Shown in pieces: positions 24,378-37,375 of a stretch of 64,000 nt of DNA. Position 1 is the stretch's first letter, and the number at the start of each line of letters is the position of its first letter. The notes beneath the pieces were generated by a model. It ran no database searches. It was not told the DNA's origin and was given only the letters and a program-made list of their open reading frames with translations. Source of the DNA: Kudoa neothunni (Eukaryota > Cnidaria); assembly GCA_964304625.1 (NCBI GenBank), contig OZ199838.1, positions 1,426,001-1,490,000 of the forward strand. Direction: 5' to 3'. The translations under genes were made by a program, and so were the position numbers.

Positions 24378-25679
24378 GATCATTTCAATCCACATAAACA
24401 CAATGAGTAAATTAAACAGATGACGTTTGAGATATATTATAGCAGAAAAATAAATTCTTACGGGACGGTTTCGGATTGGAAGTATTATCAGATAGGTTAT
24501 ACACATATACAGTATTGGCTGGTTATCAAGAAATATTAGATTCAAATAAGTTATTGATTACCTGTTGAAAAAGCCAAAATCTCATTTCCTTGAGCAGATA
24601 AACCGATATCCAAAAGTTGAATTGATCCATCTTGTACGGTGCTCATAGTGGTGAGAATTTTGGTTGGTCTTGGCTCAATACTCAATCTAAACCGACAAAC
24701 AATGACACAAATGTCCCAACACCAAATCTGCTCATAACAACACATACAAATAACATTCGACAACAAATGTCGAAACCACAGCGACGGTAGATTTGTAAGC
24801 TTTCATCGCGGTGACTTCACAAGTGAGCAAATTATTCAATGAACTCTTTTGAGAAATCTAAAAGAGACCCCATCAAATTCTAGACTAACAATCCATCAGC
24901 GTATTGGTAGAAAATACTATGGAACAATTTTCAAAGTATTGATCGGTAAAATTGGCCGTCAAACTGGACATGTTCATCACATAATGCTGATGTGTGTTTT
25001 CTAATTGGGTGAAGGCTAAACGTGGGTATATTTTTAGATCACACTCAACCAACCATCCAACTCTATCACATACGAGCAATTCTGAGAAACCCTTTAAAAA
25101 ATACCGGGCCACATATTGGAGATTTGATGTGGTTGCTGAATTTTATCAGCTCAACTACAAAATTATAATGTAATCACTAAGTTGCGTATATTTGCTTATA
25201 TTCTCGTATACTTAATGGTTGAATGTTGTAGAAATAGGCTTCGTTTAATAGATTTTTCAAATAGACATTGTTTCTACGAATTGATTGATTTTAGTAGATC
25301 ACCAAAAATATCAACTGTCGTTGGACATGCTGTGTCCGCATATAATTGAGTATGATATTAAATAACGCTGGGTCTCTATCGATGAAATAAGCACCACTGC
25401 TATCCAACAAAGGTTCAAAATGTCCATTTAACAACCTAGATATCGTTTTGTGAAATTAGATTATCATCATCAACATCGTTGAAAATACCCAGTAAAAAAT
25501 GTATCCGGAATTCGAGTTAGAGTTTCGTATGATGTAGCAAACCTACACAAATCAGTTACTCTCGTCACCTTACTTAAATTTTATGCTATAAACTATCACC
25601 TTTTACCACCTACATTTAAAAAAATTATTCTCAAATCTTTGGATCCTTTTTTATGGACAGTTTCAAGATTTTCTACCAT
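22787..25679 (-). CDS. BTB-domain and beta-propeller protein of the KCTD3/SHKBP1 family
   Basis: The N-terminal BTB/T1 domain runs from ATG 25,679: IFLNVGGKRF, then across a GTGATAG...GTGTAG intron ATSYETLTRIPDTFFTG, then LLNGHFEPLL, GAYFIDRDPALFNIILNYMR. WD-like repeats follow: YPRLAFTQLEN near 25,020, CCIDVEKFPVNICNQDILLT near 24,040, NWIELAYGT near 23,840, VYRPETVG, LSVCCHSNHVKTWTVTRFRD near 23,630, ISTQPG, GPYGHNRDFHVFIQ, IKSVDGSPITTF and LLTGHANGSVQ. All are in the order of human KCTD3/SHKBP1. The tail ends near TESTEEDSIEIL. Vertebrate KCTD3 modulates HCN3 channels and SHKBP1 binds SH3KBP1; the role here is unknown. About ten short introns; one near 24,342-24,377 holds a TTA microsatellite. 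The middle propeller exons (24,900-24,100) are the least certain. Confidence 0.88.
24342..24377. repeat. TTA trinucleotide microsatellite
   Basis: About eleven TTA units inside an intron of the KCTD3/SHKBP1-like gene. Confidence 0.9.
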
Positions 25680-27017
25680 ATTTTTTCCGTAATAACTTAA
25701 TAGGCTTAGATCGTGCTAAACCTTATGTTTTCTTTCGTTAATACATCAATCGGCATGATATTTATTTGATTTTTGTTTATCCAACCTAGCTCTTAATTTT
25801 CACCAATAAATATTCAATTAAGCAAATCAAATAAATTCCAATACTTATATGTTTGCTCTTACGCAATGAAGTGCCATGAGATTTTAATCTTATAATATTC
25901 AAGATATTTTAATCCTTCAATTGATTTCTGTGTAAAAAACATTCTCTAAACCTTTTTTTATTTGTTTATATAACTTTATCTGTTTCTTTTCATCTTAAGA
26001 TGCAGGTTATTTGCCTATCTTTATTGTTGTTATTATTTTTAGTAATTTTATGTAAAAAATTATTTTAAAGTTTGGACAAAGAAAATCTAGCCTGATTTTC
26101 TTTTTTGGACCCGAAAATTAATCAAAGCCTTCTAGTTTATATTTTCGAACAGTCCAAGTTATATAATTTCAATCTGATTTTGACAGTGATTATTCTTACC
26201 TATCCATGTAATCACCTCTTCTGCACAGGCTACTCTTACGATAACAAATATATTCTACTGTAATTAAGATATTAAAAAATTAATTTAATCAATGAGTAGA
26301 ACCATTTTTATCTTCCAATTGGAAAAATTTTATTCAGTTATTTATTAATTGAAAATTACCAATGGATTTTAACTCAAAATCTTACTACAACGCTTAAATA
26401 ATTTAAAAATCAGTTTTTGATAATGGTGCTTAGTGAAGGTTTTAATTTGAGGACATAACCCTTCATTCTGATTGTTCATATTCGCTGACTTAGAGATGCT
26501 CACACATTTGTTATCTTACTTTCCAATAATCTCATCAATTAAATTTTTTTATAAATATAATCGAATCCCCTTTATCCGAAAATGTTAAGGGGTTTATAAT
26601 GTTCCTTTCGAATATTGAAATTTCGGTTAAACGAAGTTCATAGTGTACTCATGTGGAAACCAAAACAAATAATTATTGTTTAAACATATTCACTAATTTC
26701 ATGGGATTTCTCAGTTTTTGGACCATTTTGTATGAGAATTGCAACCAAAATTACCATGCGTAATCAGCGGCAGAAGGGTATGACAACACCCCCTTTAATC
26801 CATGGTCCGAACCCTACCCACGACTATTCATTACACTATAATTAATTTATAAATTATAATGTTTGTTTATTTTGAATTGATCTTCAATATTTCTCTGATA
26901 ACGAGTTATTTTCCGATTTTATTGTAAAGCATTTTGAAGATTAAAAGGATAGAAATCATCAATTTAAGTTACACAATTGTAAGACCATCAATCTTTCCTA
27001 TTTTTTACATCTTTAAA

Positions 27018-27048
<31 letters not shown>

Positions 27049-27408
27049 TGATATTTATTGGAAAAGAAATAATGTTTTTAATAACGCGCATGCGCAGAAT
27101 TTAGCATTAATAAGAAATATATTTTGTTTAAATTATGTGTATATATTTAAATTTCTGTATGTGTTGTTAAATTCTATTGTATTTTATAAATATAATTTTA
27201 GAAAAATTAAAATGATGTTTTATTTCTTTTATCGTCTAACAACATTAATTAGTAAGAATCATTATATTTTAATAAATTGAATTATTATTGAGGCGAGATT
27301 TAGATATATTTTTTAATTTATAATCTAAAAAGTTAATAGTGCTTTTGACCTCAAGTCCTTACATTTTAATTAATTCACCAGAGCATTACGAATAATCAGA
27401 ATTTTTGA
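25680..27408. other. Intergenic with one SINE and a TA repeat
   Basis: No gene seen. It holds SINE copy 2 near 26,751-26,860, a TA dinucleotide run near 27,023-27,049, and GCGCATGCGC at 27,086-27,095. Confidence 0.45.
26751..26862 (+). repeat. tRNA-derived SINE, copy 2
   Basis: Shares with copy 1 the A-box region (TGCGTAATCAGCGGCAG), a CACC...CCTTTAA block, a decayed B box (GGTCCGAACCC), CGACTATTCATTACA and an AT-rich 3' tail. The same order and spacing over about 95 bp shows common descent. Confidence 0.65.
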
Positions 27409-28300
27409 TTAACCTTCGAACACCCGAGGATAAAAGTTAGACGAATGCCTGGATGAGGCCACACGAAAAAATGTATTAAATAATCAAAATCGTTGCATTT
27501 AATGTTAATAATATAATTATGTACGTTATTTTTTACATTTTAAAATATCATAAACGTCACAAAAATGAATCAATGATGCATTTTTATGACGTTTATTCGC
27601 GCTAGTGCGAAGACCAGGAATAATTATGCTTGTATATACTTTGAATAGCGTGAAAAATTAGAGATTAACTGTTTTATCATTGTTTCATATTTTCTTCTTC
27701 TTCTTCTTCGTCTTAATATTATTATTTATTATTATTATTATTATTATAACAGCTAAGGTTTTGTTTTATTATTAATCTTTTCCTCTGTTGGCAGAAATAC
27801 GTTAAATAGATAAATTCGTACTTTATAAATTAACTTATTATGAATAAGGAATATATATATATATATATTTATATAGATATAGATATAGTCTGGGGATTTT
27901 TAGATTTTGAATTTTTAAGTTATGATAAGATGATCTGAGTTAAACTTTAAACAACTATACTTAACTTGGTACTTTTTGTTGATGTAAAATTTAACTAAAT
28001 TATTATATTACGTGCGATTGACAGGCCAGATTAAATTAGTTAACAAAGTCAAGTTGTTATGGAAACAAAAAAATGAATTTTAAAAAAATCCCTTGCTTCA
28101 AAGTACATTTATAATTTTTATTTTACTGCAGAATAACTTTTTATATATTTAAACTTAAAATTACATTATTTAAATATCTTTAAAAGCACAATCATACAAT
28201 AAAATACACGTATGGAAAAAGGAAATAAAATATATTGTAAAAGTTGGTGATATAATAAGAGCTGATTGGCCACCTTCAGGCTCAGGCATTCGAGGGTTAA
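27409..28300. mobile_element. Non-autonomous piggyBac-type element (MITE), second family
   Basis: TTAA at 27,409-27,412 followed by CCTTCGAACACCCGAGG. The right end reads CTCAGGCATTCGAGGG followed by TTAA at 28,297-28,300. The termini are inverted copies (TTAACCCTCGAATGCCTGAG versus TTAACCTTCGAACACCCGAG). The interior of about 880 bp has AT microsatellites (TTA near 27,717-27,748; TA near 27,850-27,868) and no transposase. Confidence 0.7.
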
Positions 28301-29350
28301 ATTAGCAATATGATAACCAACGAATTCTAGGTATACCAACTTTGAATCACCTGCTGCGCTTATTATTTCGAATATGTTATGAAATTGAGGTCATCAAATG
28401 ATAGTTATTTTACATATTAAGAGCTCCAATAAATATAAACGACTAATTTTAAATATTTAAAGCGTCACTGCCTCTAATTTAAAAATTTAAAAGCTTAGAA
28501 GTTTTAAATATTGCCAATAGACACAAATTTACATTTCTATTCATTTATAAAGTTAAATGCTATTCATTCGATCTCATTATAAAGATATATAACAAAAAGC
28601 TTTAATAAATAGATTTGCTTTTTATTCAGAGCATAATCACATATCGTAAATTGCGCCCACAATATGGAACCTATCGGTTTAAATGTAACATACTTTTAAG
28701 CAAAACATTGTATTTGTCCGAGGGCATTAGGACACTCGAAAACAGGATTTGGGCGTTACCCTATTTGACTGCGCATATGTGATGTCACCAAGGTATGTTT
28801 GTTCTGATTAATGAAACAATTTTAGATAAATTATTAGGATAATGTAAATTTATTTAAACAAATTGGGGTTTTTATTTATTTCCATGAATACGGGTGTCAG
28901 GGTGATTTCACATTAGGGAGAAATCCTCTAAATCAAATCATTGAGCCTTATAATTAGTTTCGACTGACTCTGTCATTTTATACGATCCAAGTATTTCTCG
29001 GTTATACACCTAAAACATTTCTTATAAATTTTTCCACCTATCAATACTATTTAGAATCGAGAATTTTGACGATTTTTGTTAATGAAAAATCGCCGCAGGG
29101 ATTTTATATTTTTCCATATTACATTTATTAAATTTATTACATTTAATTAGCCATATTGTCATATAAATGTAATTTGGATGACTTTTTATTTTAAATGTGT
29201 AATTTTAAGTTTGGGGGAGGGTTGGTTCAACACATTGGATCTGGATTTTCCTACGGGACAAGGATTTTTAAATGATTATAAAAAATCACCTTAGATCGAT
29301 TTGAAACTAGCAGATTAATTTTAACGATTATTTTAATTATAACAAGTATT
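28301..29350. other. Intergenic upstream of PFKFB
   Basis: No gene or repeat recognised in this kilobase; it presumably contains the PFKFB promoter. Confidence 0.4.
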
Positions 29351-31438
29351 ATGGAAGAATTTTTCATAGATAATCATAATGAGCATAGGTATCAATATTG
29401 TTATCTTTTTCCATCTTAACACTTTTGTCGAATGTGTAACACAAGTGTTGTTATCCTCAATTTAGACCCGACTCAATGTATATGTATTCATCCGGAAGGT
29501 GTAGCTATAAGGAACCCATCAAGAAGGAGTGTATAGCCCTTGTTGGTTTGCCAGCAAGAGGAAAAAGCTACATATCTAGAATGTTGTGCAGGTACTTGAA
29601 TTGGAATGGTCATTCCACTAAAAGTATTTCAATGCTATTAATATCCAATTATTGTTCTACTTTTTAGTATTTAATGTGGGGAATTATAGAAGAAACTATT
29701 CGGACAGTAAATGTGACAGCAATTTTAACTTTTTCGATCCTACCAATCCAGAGTTTAGTCTATTGAGACAGTAGGATGATGATGATGATGTGTTCGCTCA
29801 AGATTACTTGTTTGAAATAGGAAATTTGCTGAAATGGCTCTCAACGACCTAATCGAGTGGTTGAAGTTACCATCATCGAGAGTTGCGGTGATTCTCGTTT
29901 ATTACATTTCTTTAAAAACTCACTTGGGATCATTAAAATTATTACTGTAGATATACGATGCCACCAATACAACCATCGAAAGAAGAAAATGGATTTATGA
30001 AACCTGTGAAAGACACAATATAAGAGTTTTCTTTATCGAGTCCATTTGCAATGATGAAGCCATAATCGAACGAATAATACTGGTATACATCTTCACAACT
30101 GCCTTTTTATTATAAACAATTAATGTGCACTCTCTGTAGGAAGTCAAGTTAGACTCGCCGGATTATGTTGATAAAAGTGCTAATGAGGCATTGGAAGATT
30201 TTAAGGATAGAATTAAAAACTATGAAAAAATATACAAAGAAATAAGCACTCAATCCGAATCTCATTACTCTTTTGTCAAAATTATAAACACAGGAATCAA
30301 CTATTTCATAAACAATCTGACAGGTATCTTCAAATCGCTGAACTTAGGTTCTAATCTGTCTTATGTTCATATAATATTTTTCTACTACCCTCGTTTTTCC
30401 TCTGATTTATACCGGTTGTAGGGTTTCTCCAACCTAAAGTAGTTTACTATCTCATGCACACACATCTCATGGATAAAACAATCTACATCACGCGAGTATA
30501 ATATTTGGAGGGAGTGTTTAATGAATTAGCCCTATTGCATTAGCATGGAGAAAGTCAATACAATGTTGAAGGAAAAATCGGAGGCGACCCTGATCTAACT
30601 GAAATCGGTCAAAAAGTGCACAATTCATTTATGATCCACCATGTTGAATCTATGCTTAGTATGCAGAACTGCTAGGAAAATTTATCAACAACGAAGAAAA
30701 ATCCGACCTACGAGTCTTGACCAGCAATCTTAAAAGAACCATTCAAACCGCTCAATTTGTATCGGCTAGACATTACCAAATAAAAGCTCTAGATGAAATT
30801 GATGCGGTATCCTTACATTGATTTTTTTATTTATCCTGGAGCTAATTTTCTAATCATTATGTGATATTAGGGGGAATGTGAAGGAATGACCTACTCGGAA
30901 ATAGCAGAAAAATATCCAGACGAATACAGTGCAAGACTCTGCAATAAATTCTACTATCGATATCCAAGAGGTGAAGTAAGATTAACCAGCTTGTTTGTGT
31001 GTTTTTACCACACTACGCTTTAGTCTTATATTGATGTGATAAATCGACTAGAAACGGTTATATTGGAACTTGAACGTCTAAAAAATGTACTGATAGTGAC
31101 CCATCAGGCTGTTGCTCGATGTATTCTAGCGTATTTCTGTGATTTCAACTCCGAACGTATTCCATATATTAATGTACCATTACACACTGTTTTCGCCATA
31201 ACTCCAAAATCCTACGGTAATATCTATCTTCAATATCTTCAATATATTCGTTATGTGATATTTATTGATTTTAATTATAACTATGATAATATTAGGCTGT
31301 AAAGTTGTCATCCATACTTTCGATCCTACCGAACCAACAGCTGAAATCAAAGTTGATAATGCCTATCCAGCTCTTATAACATCCTATTCGGATAACTCTT
31401 CCGGCCATTTTTCATCTAAAGAAGGCTCATCAGTTTGA
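29351..31438 (+). CDS. PFKFB: 6-phosphofructo-2-kinase / fructose-2,6-bisphosphatase
   Basis: A bifunctional enzyme that makes and breaks fructose 2,6-bisphosphate, the activator of phosphofructokinase-1. Exon 1 (29,351-29,388, [13 protein letters not shown]) joins in phase across a 77-nt intron. The kinase half has the P-loop GLPARGKSY, then FNVGNYRR and [11 protein letters not shown]. After an intron starting GTAGGATGATG come [22 protein letters not shown] and [10 protein letters not shown]. The phosphatase half has [16 protein letters not shown] joined by a short intron to [15 protein letters not shown] (RHG catalytic His), [27 protein letters not shown] (catalytic Glu), [18 protein letters not shown] (second His) and [10 protein letters not shown]. 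All active-site motifs are present, so both activities are likely. About nine introns of 44-77 nt. The tail is short, lacking the long regulatory tails of some vertebrate isoforms. Confidence 0.95.
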
Positions 31439-33350
31439 TTGGTTAACGACCTATGTTTGTCAATAACCAACCTCATTTTTAACTGTTATCTACTAGATTT
31501 TATAAGTTTGTTTTCTATGTTGAAATCTATTTATTTACTTATGAAGCGTTTCATTAATTTTTTTCTATACTCAGAAAAAATAACTTTTAATTATTACATA
31601 ATTTGGAGATTATGTAATATTGAAGTTAAAGTCACAAAATCTGATTTAAATATAGCCAAAACACGTATTCAATGTCTAATCCTTTATTTGACTATCTGTT
31701 TGTCTATCCAATTGTCTCGGTGCGAGGGCTGCCAGCGGGATTTAAAAAAATCTAAGTCGATAAAAATGTTAGTTTAAAGTACAGAAAAATATATAATCGT
31801 ATCCATTAAAGTTGATTAATCTTTTTCCGATTTGATAGTTACGTGTTCAGATATTAAATTTAAATTTATCGTCGTATTATTGCAATTTTTTGCCGCGAAC
31901 ATTCACTCACAATTAATTATTTCACAGTTCAAGATGTATTTTAAAATAACGTTTAAATTTTCTAATAATGTGCGGTAATGTTTGCTGAGTAACTTAAAAA
32001 GATAACTATTAATGATGCACATAAAAAATTGTTTTATTTTTCAATGTTTACAGGTTTTAAATAAGAGCCTAAGATTTCGTAAAAAATGAAAAAACCCCCA
32101 AGAACTTAAGACGACCATAAGAAACCAAAGCTCTAGCAGCTGTGCTCTGTGTCAAGGCGTCAAATGAGACTAATGGTGAATACCCAAGGTCGCAAAGAAA
32201 ACATAGTAGTATTATTAAAATAACAACATTTTTTATTTTAAACTCGTTTACTAATTACTGTCGTCAATTGAATTGTCTTATTCATCTTCACAACCCTCAG
32301 CTAAGAAACATGATCTATTTTTCAAGCGTCCAAGGTATCGTTGATGTAAGCAACGGTGCTGCTTACATCATGTATTAGTTTATTTGTTGGATGCGTCGTC
32401 AAACATGTATTATTATTTCCTCTGATCAACTGCTTTGCGATAAGTTTACGTTTTACAGTTTTAACCTTTAATGAGTTGGTTTGCTTCGTTTTTACTGCGT
32501 TCGTTAGTGAATAAATTCATTCAACAATTGCAGTAACTGGAATTTCTGTCCTTAGCATATTGATCATGCCAATCTTGATTGAAGTACGTATTATACCACG
32601 CTCTTTTTGAGCTCCGTTTGAATTTTCACGCATACTTTAAAGTAATATACATCTATTACTTCAAAATATGATATTAAAAAAACTAGAAAATTTTAAGAAG
32701 ACGTTGAAATAACCGAATAAAATCACAGAATAGTAAGAACAATTGATTAAATAACAATTATCCAGGGTTGAAAAACAGCATGTTGCCGTCGACCGTGATA
32801 TATTTTTAAAATTTCGAATAATTTTGTCTCCATTATAAAAACAATAAATATGATTATTTTACCCAATTCTAAAACTTATTATTTATAAAATGGCCTCAAA
32901 TAATTTAATAATCTAAAAGTTTTGTAAATAAATAAAAAACCCCAAGGTTTAGACGCCCTGCTCTGTGTCCTAAGTTCGTATGTGCGACATAATTAATGTC
33001 TTATAGAAAAATATTAATGGAACTCAAAAATCCCAAATATTAAAAACTTTTTATTTATTTATTTATTATATAAACTTCAAAAGTCACCTTAACCTTGTAA
33101 TTTTAAAGCAGATTGCATTATTTCAATAATAGGATTAATTTCCACGAATTTCAGGGTGATGTTCCTATGAAGTTAAAATTAATTTTTCGAAGAAAAAAAT
33201 CATCTGTTAATATAATTGTATTATCAAATAATATGAGGTTATACTGTGTGCGAATGTTTTTAAAATGATCGTATTAATAGTTATTTAAATTCAAGAAAGA
33301 TTAATCCTAAAGGCTAAATTAATTTTTGTAAATTTTCAACAAGTTATAAG
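31439..33350. other. Intergenic, no gene seen
   Basis: AT-rich. A perfect 10-bp inverted repeat (GATGTAAGCA ... TGCTTACATC) lies at about 32,342-32,370. Two related short segments ending CTGCTCTGTGTC / CTGTGCTCTGTGTC (near 32,140 and 32,960) hint at an old dispersed repeat. Confidence 0.35.
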
Positions 33351-33960
33351 TAGGGTTGATAATTTTCGATGTTTATTTTTTTTCAAATCGACGGTTTTTA
33401 TCGATCGAAATAAAAAAAATTTAATTCGAGTTTTATTGACTTTTATTTTGGAAAAAAGTGTTTATTTTAGAAAAAAACTGATTTTAGAATTTTATTTTAG
33501 TTACAATGGCCATTAAAATCTAATATTTAGAGCTTTGTTAGACAACCATCACAAAGATTGATCCTTTCTTTTCCAAATATATTTCGGAATCTTAAGAAAC
33601 TCCTTTCAACGTCAATTGAGGAAACTGGTAGCATCAATATATCTTGAAGAATTCTCGAAAGAATGGGACAAGCATTTCACACTTTATTCCCCCAATGAAT
33701 ATCTGAGGGTCGAGTTGAATCTTTTATCATTTTACATAACATGTAGTACTCATTATTAACCTCAATCTTCTCTTCACCTTCAACCAAGTAATGTAGATAA
33801 TCAACATTTAATTTGTCAATAATAATAGTAATTAGAGTGTGTGGATTAATATATTTCACCGTTTGAAAAAGTTGATTTAAAATTTCGGTGTATTGCTTGA
33901 TTAATTTCTTCATTTCTAGCATCACACGAATTTTTACACTTAAATATCAGATTGTTTCTA
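33350..33960 (-). mobile_element. hAT transposase remnant (C-terminal dimerisation region)
   Basis: On the minus strand the hAT C-terminal signature reads LPVSSIDVERSFLRFRNI (near 33,630-33,575), matching the family pattern LPvSSaeaERsFS. Before it, at 33,925-33,680, is an open piece that includes DSTRPSDIHWGNKV. Stops between the pieces show decay. A possible terminus (TAGGGTTGATAATTTTCGAT) lies near 33,352-33,371. Confidence 0.65.
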
Positions 33961-34280
33961 TTAATTTTGAGAGATCATACAACGCAGTAAGAGCGTCTAT
34001 CAAAAGATTTAATGATAAGTAAAGCATATTAAGACTAACAGATTGTATCTCCAACAATTCGTTAAGTCCTTTGCAATACATACCAACCGATGAATCCTCA
34101 ACGATTTCGAAATGGATCCGAATGGATCCGTTCCACCAAATAATAAATCAATTCACGTCTTTTCCTTCCAATTTTCAAACGTTCCATTTCGGCGGAAACC
34201 GTTTTTTTGATAAAAAATCCGTATATTTTCCTAAAATTCTACGCTTTAAATCGATCACATTCGAAGATTTCATGCTCTAA

Positions 34281-35771
34281 TCTATATATAAAGTCCTTAT
34301 GTCTGTCACTGTGTGTGTCACGGGAAACTTTTTTTGAATACAGCTTTTAGTATAAATTTAGAAGGATGATTCTATTAAAAAATCACTAATTCACTTACAA
34401 TTGCTTACATAATAAATATCGCAGTCAAAAACAAGGAATTTACTGGTTGTCTTTGTTAATTTACAAATTAAAAAGTACCTGAATAATATTGAAGTTTGTT
34501 TACTTCAGAGTGATAATCAATTAGAATGAGCTATTACTCACTGCATACAAAGAGAATCTGTTAAGTATGATGTATAATGTTTTAGAAATGTCACATATAC
34601 CTGTTTGGAGTAATTTTAAGACAAACAGAATTAATAACGTCATATTTACAAGAGATGTAGCATTTCCCTTGAAATTTAAAGCATAACCAAATTATTTAGA
34701 ATGTATTTTCACTTTTCAAGCATTATAGATACATTGTAAGCAAAAAGATTTATGATAATTTTAAATGAAACACATAATTTGAGATTATAAGTTGTTGCCA
34801 TCAATTAATAATTGGGTAGTTCTATAAGCATTCTAAAAACGATGTAATATGTGTATAGAGTTTTCAAATAATTAAATTTTTGTGATAATTTCTTAAATGG
34901 AAATTTCATTTTATCAAATATATCGATTAAGACTGAAACTATATTCGTCTTTTCGATAAGTTTTTACTCATCTCATATTTTGGTTTTCCTGAACTTTCTT
35001 GAGAAACAGCTGATATAACTAATTCGATAAATTTCTATATTTGATGGGATAATTTTTAAATAATGTTTAAACACCCATAAACCTGATTATTTCCTACATT
35101 TAGACTTTAACGTTAATATTAAAATCAATATATAATTTTCTTTCGCTAAAAATAATTCATTATGAAAATATGCGACAACGCATTCTATACGTAGTTTAAG
35201 AATTTATATTCACGTTTACTTTTGCACAAAATACAGTCCCCTCTAAACCTCAACACGTGTCATGTAAGTTAATAAGAAATTATTGGTCTATTCGATCTAA
35301 CCGATATTTTCATCAATTTTTCCTTAATCTAAGAATAGTTCAAAACAAAGAAATTTTTTAGGGCAATCAAACAAATTTCATTTTTAAAAGGACGCACACC
35401 TTCGAGGGAACCAGTTGATATTTAAGTATTTTAGCATTACTGTAATTTTTCAAACCGAAAACACCTTTACATTTTACATTTTAGAGTTGATAGTATTTTG
35501 ATAATTAAATTAGTATATTTTTGAAAAAATAAGTATTTTTGTTAAGAAGAAAGGTTATATTTATTTAAAAATCGGAGAATTATATTAAAATAGTGAATAC
35601 GTAAGTTGCCACTCACAGATTATTAATCCATCATTAAAATCCTTTATAAAATAATAAAATTGCAAAAATAATGACAAGCTTTAAAATGCATCAATTACAA
35701 TAGAAAAATAAAAGTTAAAATTTTCCATCACGCAATAACACAGACCAGACAAGGCTGGACATCAGCGCTAG
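34281..35771 (+). mobile_element. Helitron-type element, copy 3
   Basis: The 5' end is A/TCTATATATAAAGTCC followed by TATGTCTGTCACTGTGTGTGTCAC, a typical Helitron start, at 34,281. The 3' end is GGCTGGACATCAGCGCTAG/T at 35,771, matching the CTAG-T terminus of the 57.6 kb copy. There is no target duplication, with A and T at the two sides as expected. The interior of about 1.5 kb shows no RepHel frame, so it is non-autonomous. Confidence 0.6.
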
Positions 35772-35901
35772 TTTATAAATTATAATACACAACAATAATA
35801 TGATTTTTGAGCCGAAAAAATACAATCCAATAAACTCACAAAAAATACATATTCAATCTACTATAGCCTGATTAAAAAACTTTACATAATCAATCATCTA
35901 C

Positions 35902-36599
35902 TCAGTCGGAATTATTGTGGTTGAATTCATGTTGTAGCAGACTTTCAATTGTTTCAAGATTCAGAATATTAAGATTGCTCTCGATCTCATTCTTCAAATC
36001 AGAAACGAAAGACTCTTGTTGAGATTGTGAGTTGATACCGAAGGCGTTTAACGACGCGCTGAAATCAATCCAAAATTGTTCAGGATTCTCCACGTAATCA
36101 CTGTTCGGATTGATAAGTTTGGGTATAGTTTTTGGGAGTATAACAGCCACAGAAACCGGCCCATGATTGTTGACACTTGCAATTTCGTTCAACTCTCGGT
36201 TGGCTTAATAAACAACAACGAATAATTCTGAATTCTAAATTCTGAATCTATTCCATAAATTACCCAATAGAACAAATCCTTTCGATAGTATTTTAACTTG
36301 ATTCCTTTCCAGGCAACCATAATTGATATCGGATTTGATAAGCTCTTCTAATATCATTCCTTGTAGTTCGCCAATTTTCATATCCGAAGATAAATTCTTA
36401 ACACACACACACAGTTAATAATTTCCAATAAAATCAACCCAAATATATGCTGAATTGACAACTGTAACTCATGACTCAGTCATTGCTGGTGTCAGTTGTT
36501 AATCAATTTTCATATATTTCACTTATTAAATACAGTAAACGAATAGAGTTGATTCCCAATAACTCTAGCATTAACTTCAGGAATCACCCAATTAGCCAT
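35902..36599 (-). CDS. Small unknown protein, possibly ubiquitin-like N-terminus
   Basis: Three exons from ATG 36,599: MANWVIPEVNARVIGNQLYS, an intron of about 120 nt (GTATTT...GTTAAG), then KIGELQGMILEELIKS and VKILSKGFVLL. A second intron of about 60 nt leads to NRELNEIASVNNHGPVSVAV, PEQFWIDFSASLNAFGI and an acidic helical tail ending HEFNHNNSD. All joins keep frame. The pattern L...I..EL ... VKILSKG.VL ... VSVAV recalls a ubiquitin-like fold, but I cannot name a family. A GCGCATGCGC palindrome sits 30 bp upstream of the ATG. Confidence 0.6.
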
Positions 36600-36628
36600 T
36601 TCAGAAAACGCAGTAATTAATCTTACCC

Positions 36629-36638
36629 GCGCATGCGC
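36629..36638. promoter_or_regulatory. GCGCATGCGC palindrome (NRF-1/alpha-Pal-like site)
   Basis: A perfect palindrome matching the animal NRF-1 consensus core, 30 bp upstream of the start codon of the minus-strand gene at 35,902-36,599. A GC-rich decamer is conspicuous in this AT-rich DNA. Confidence 0.45.
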
Positions 36639-36761
36639 ATGCATAAATAAAACAATTTTTTCTCTGTTTTGTCATTTAACTCCAAAAAAAGGAATAATAT
36701 TGAAATAAAAATTTTTTAAAAACAAATCTTAACCATGATGAAATTCTTATTTATTTAATAA

Positions 36762-36781
36762 ATATATATATATATATATAT
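36762..36781. repeat. TA dinucleotide microsatellite
   Basis: About ten TA units upstream of the small gene at 35.9-36.6 kb. Confidence 0.8.
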
Positions 36782-37375
36782 GGAAGAAAGATAACTATAA
36801 TATTATAGAGTAGAAACAAAAAACAGAAAAAATTGAAATAAAGACATTGTACACGAAAAAAATCAAAAAATATAAACAAAATTAATCATCGTTGTGATTG
36901 ATTGGAGTCAAAATTATTCATAATTATCGGAATGATTCAGAGTTCGTTTTCAAATAAGCCTTTCAACAATATCTAAATAGGAAATAACACCAACTACAAT
37001 ATGCAAATTCATCCAGCCTCGTATTATTGATAGATCGAGCAATATGCTGTTAGGACACTTAATAGGATTACTCGAATAATAGAAATTAATATATCGTATT
37101 ATTGTTGATAAATAATTAAAAAAATATTAATTTATTATTAGACTTGAGAAATAAATTATAAAATTGGTCAATAAATATAAAAATATTGTTTGCGGATAAA
37201 CTTAAAATAATCTGACAATTAAAACTAGATATAAGCTAATAATGGATAGATTTAACTATCAGCCAAAACAAATAAGGAGACTTTGACGATGAATTTAATA
37301 TCAACGTACCCTTAAGAGACATTCCTGAGGAATTGATCTTTGAACTAGAATTTACAAACTTTGTAAAGGCATACT

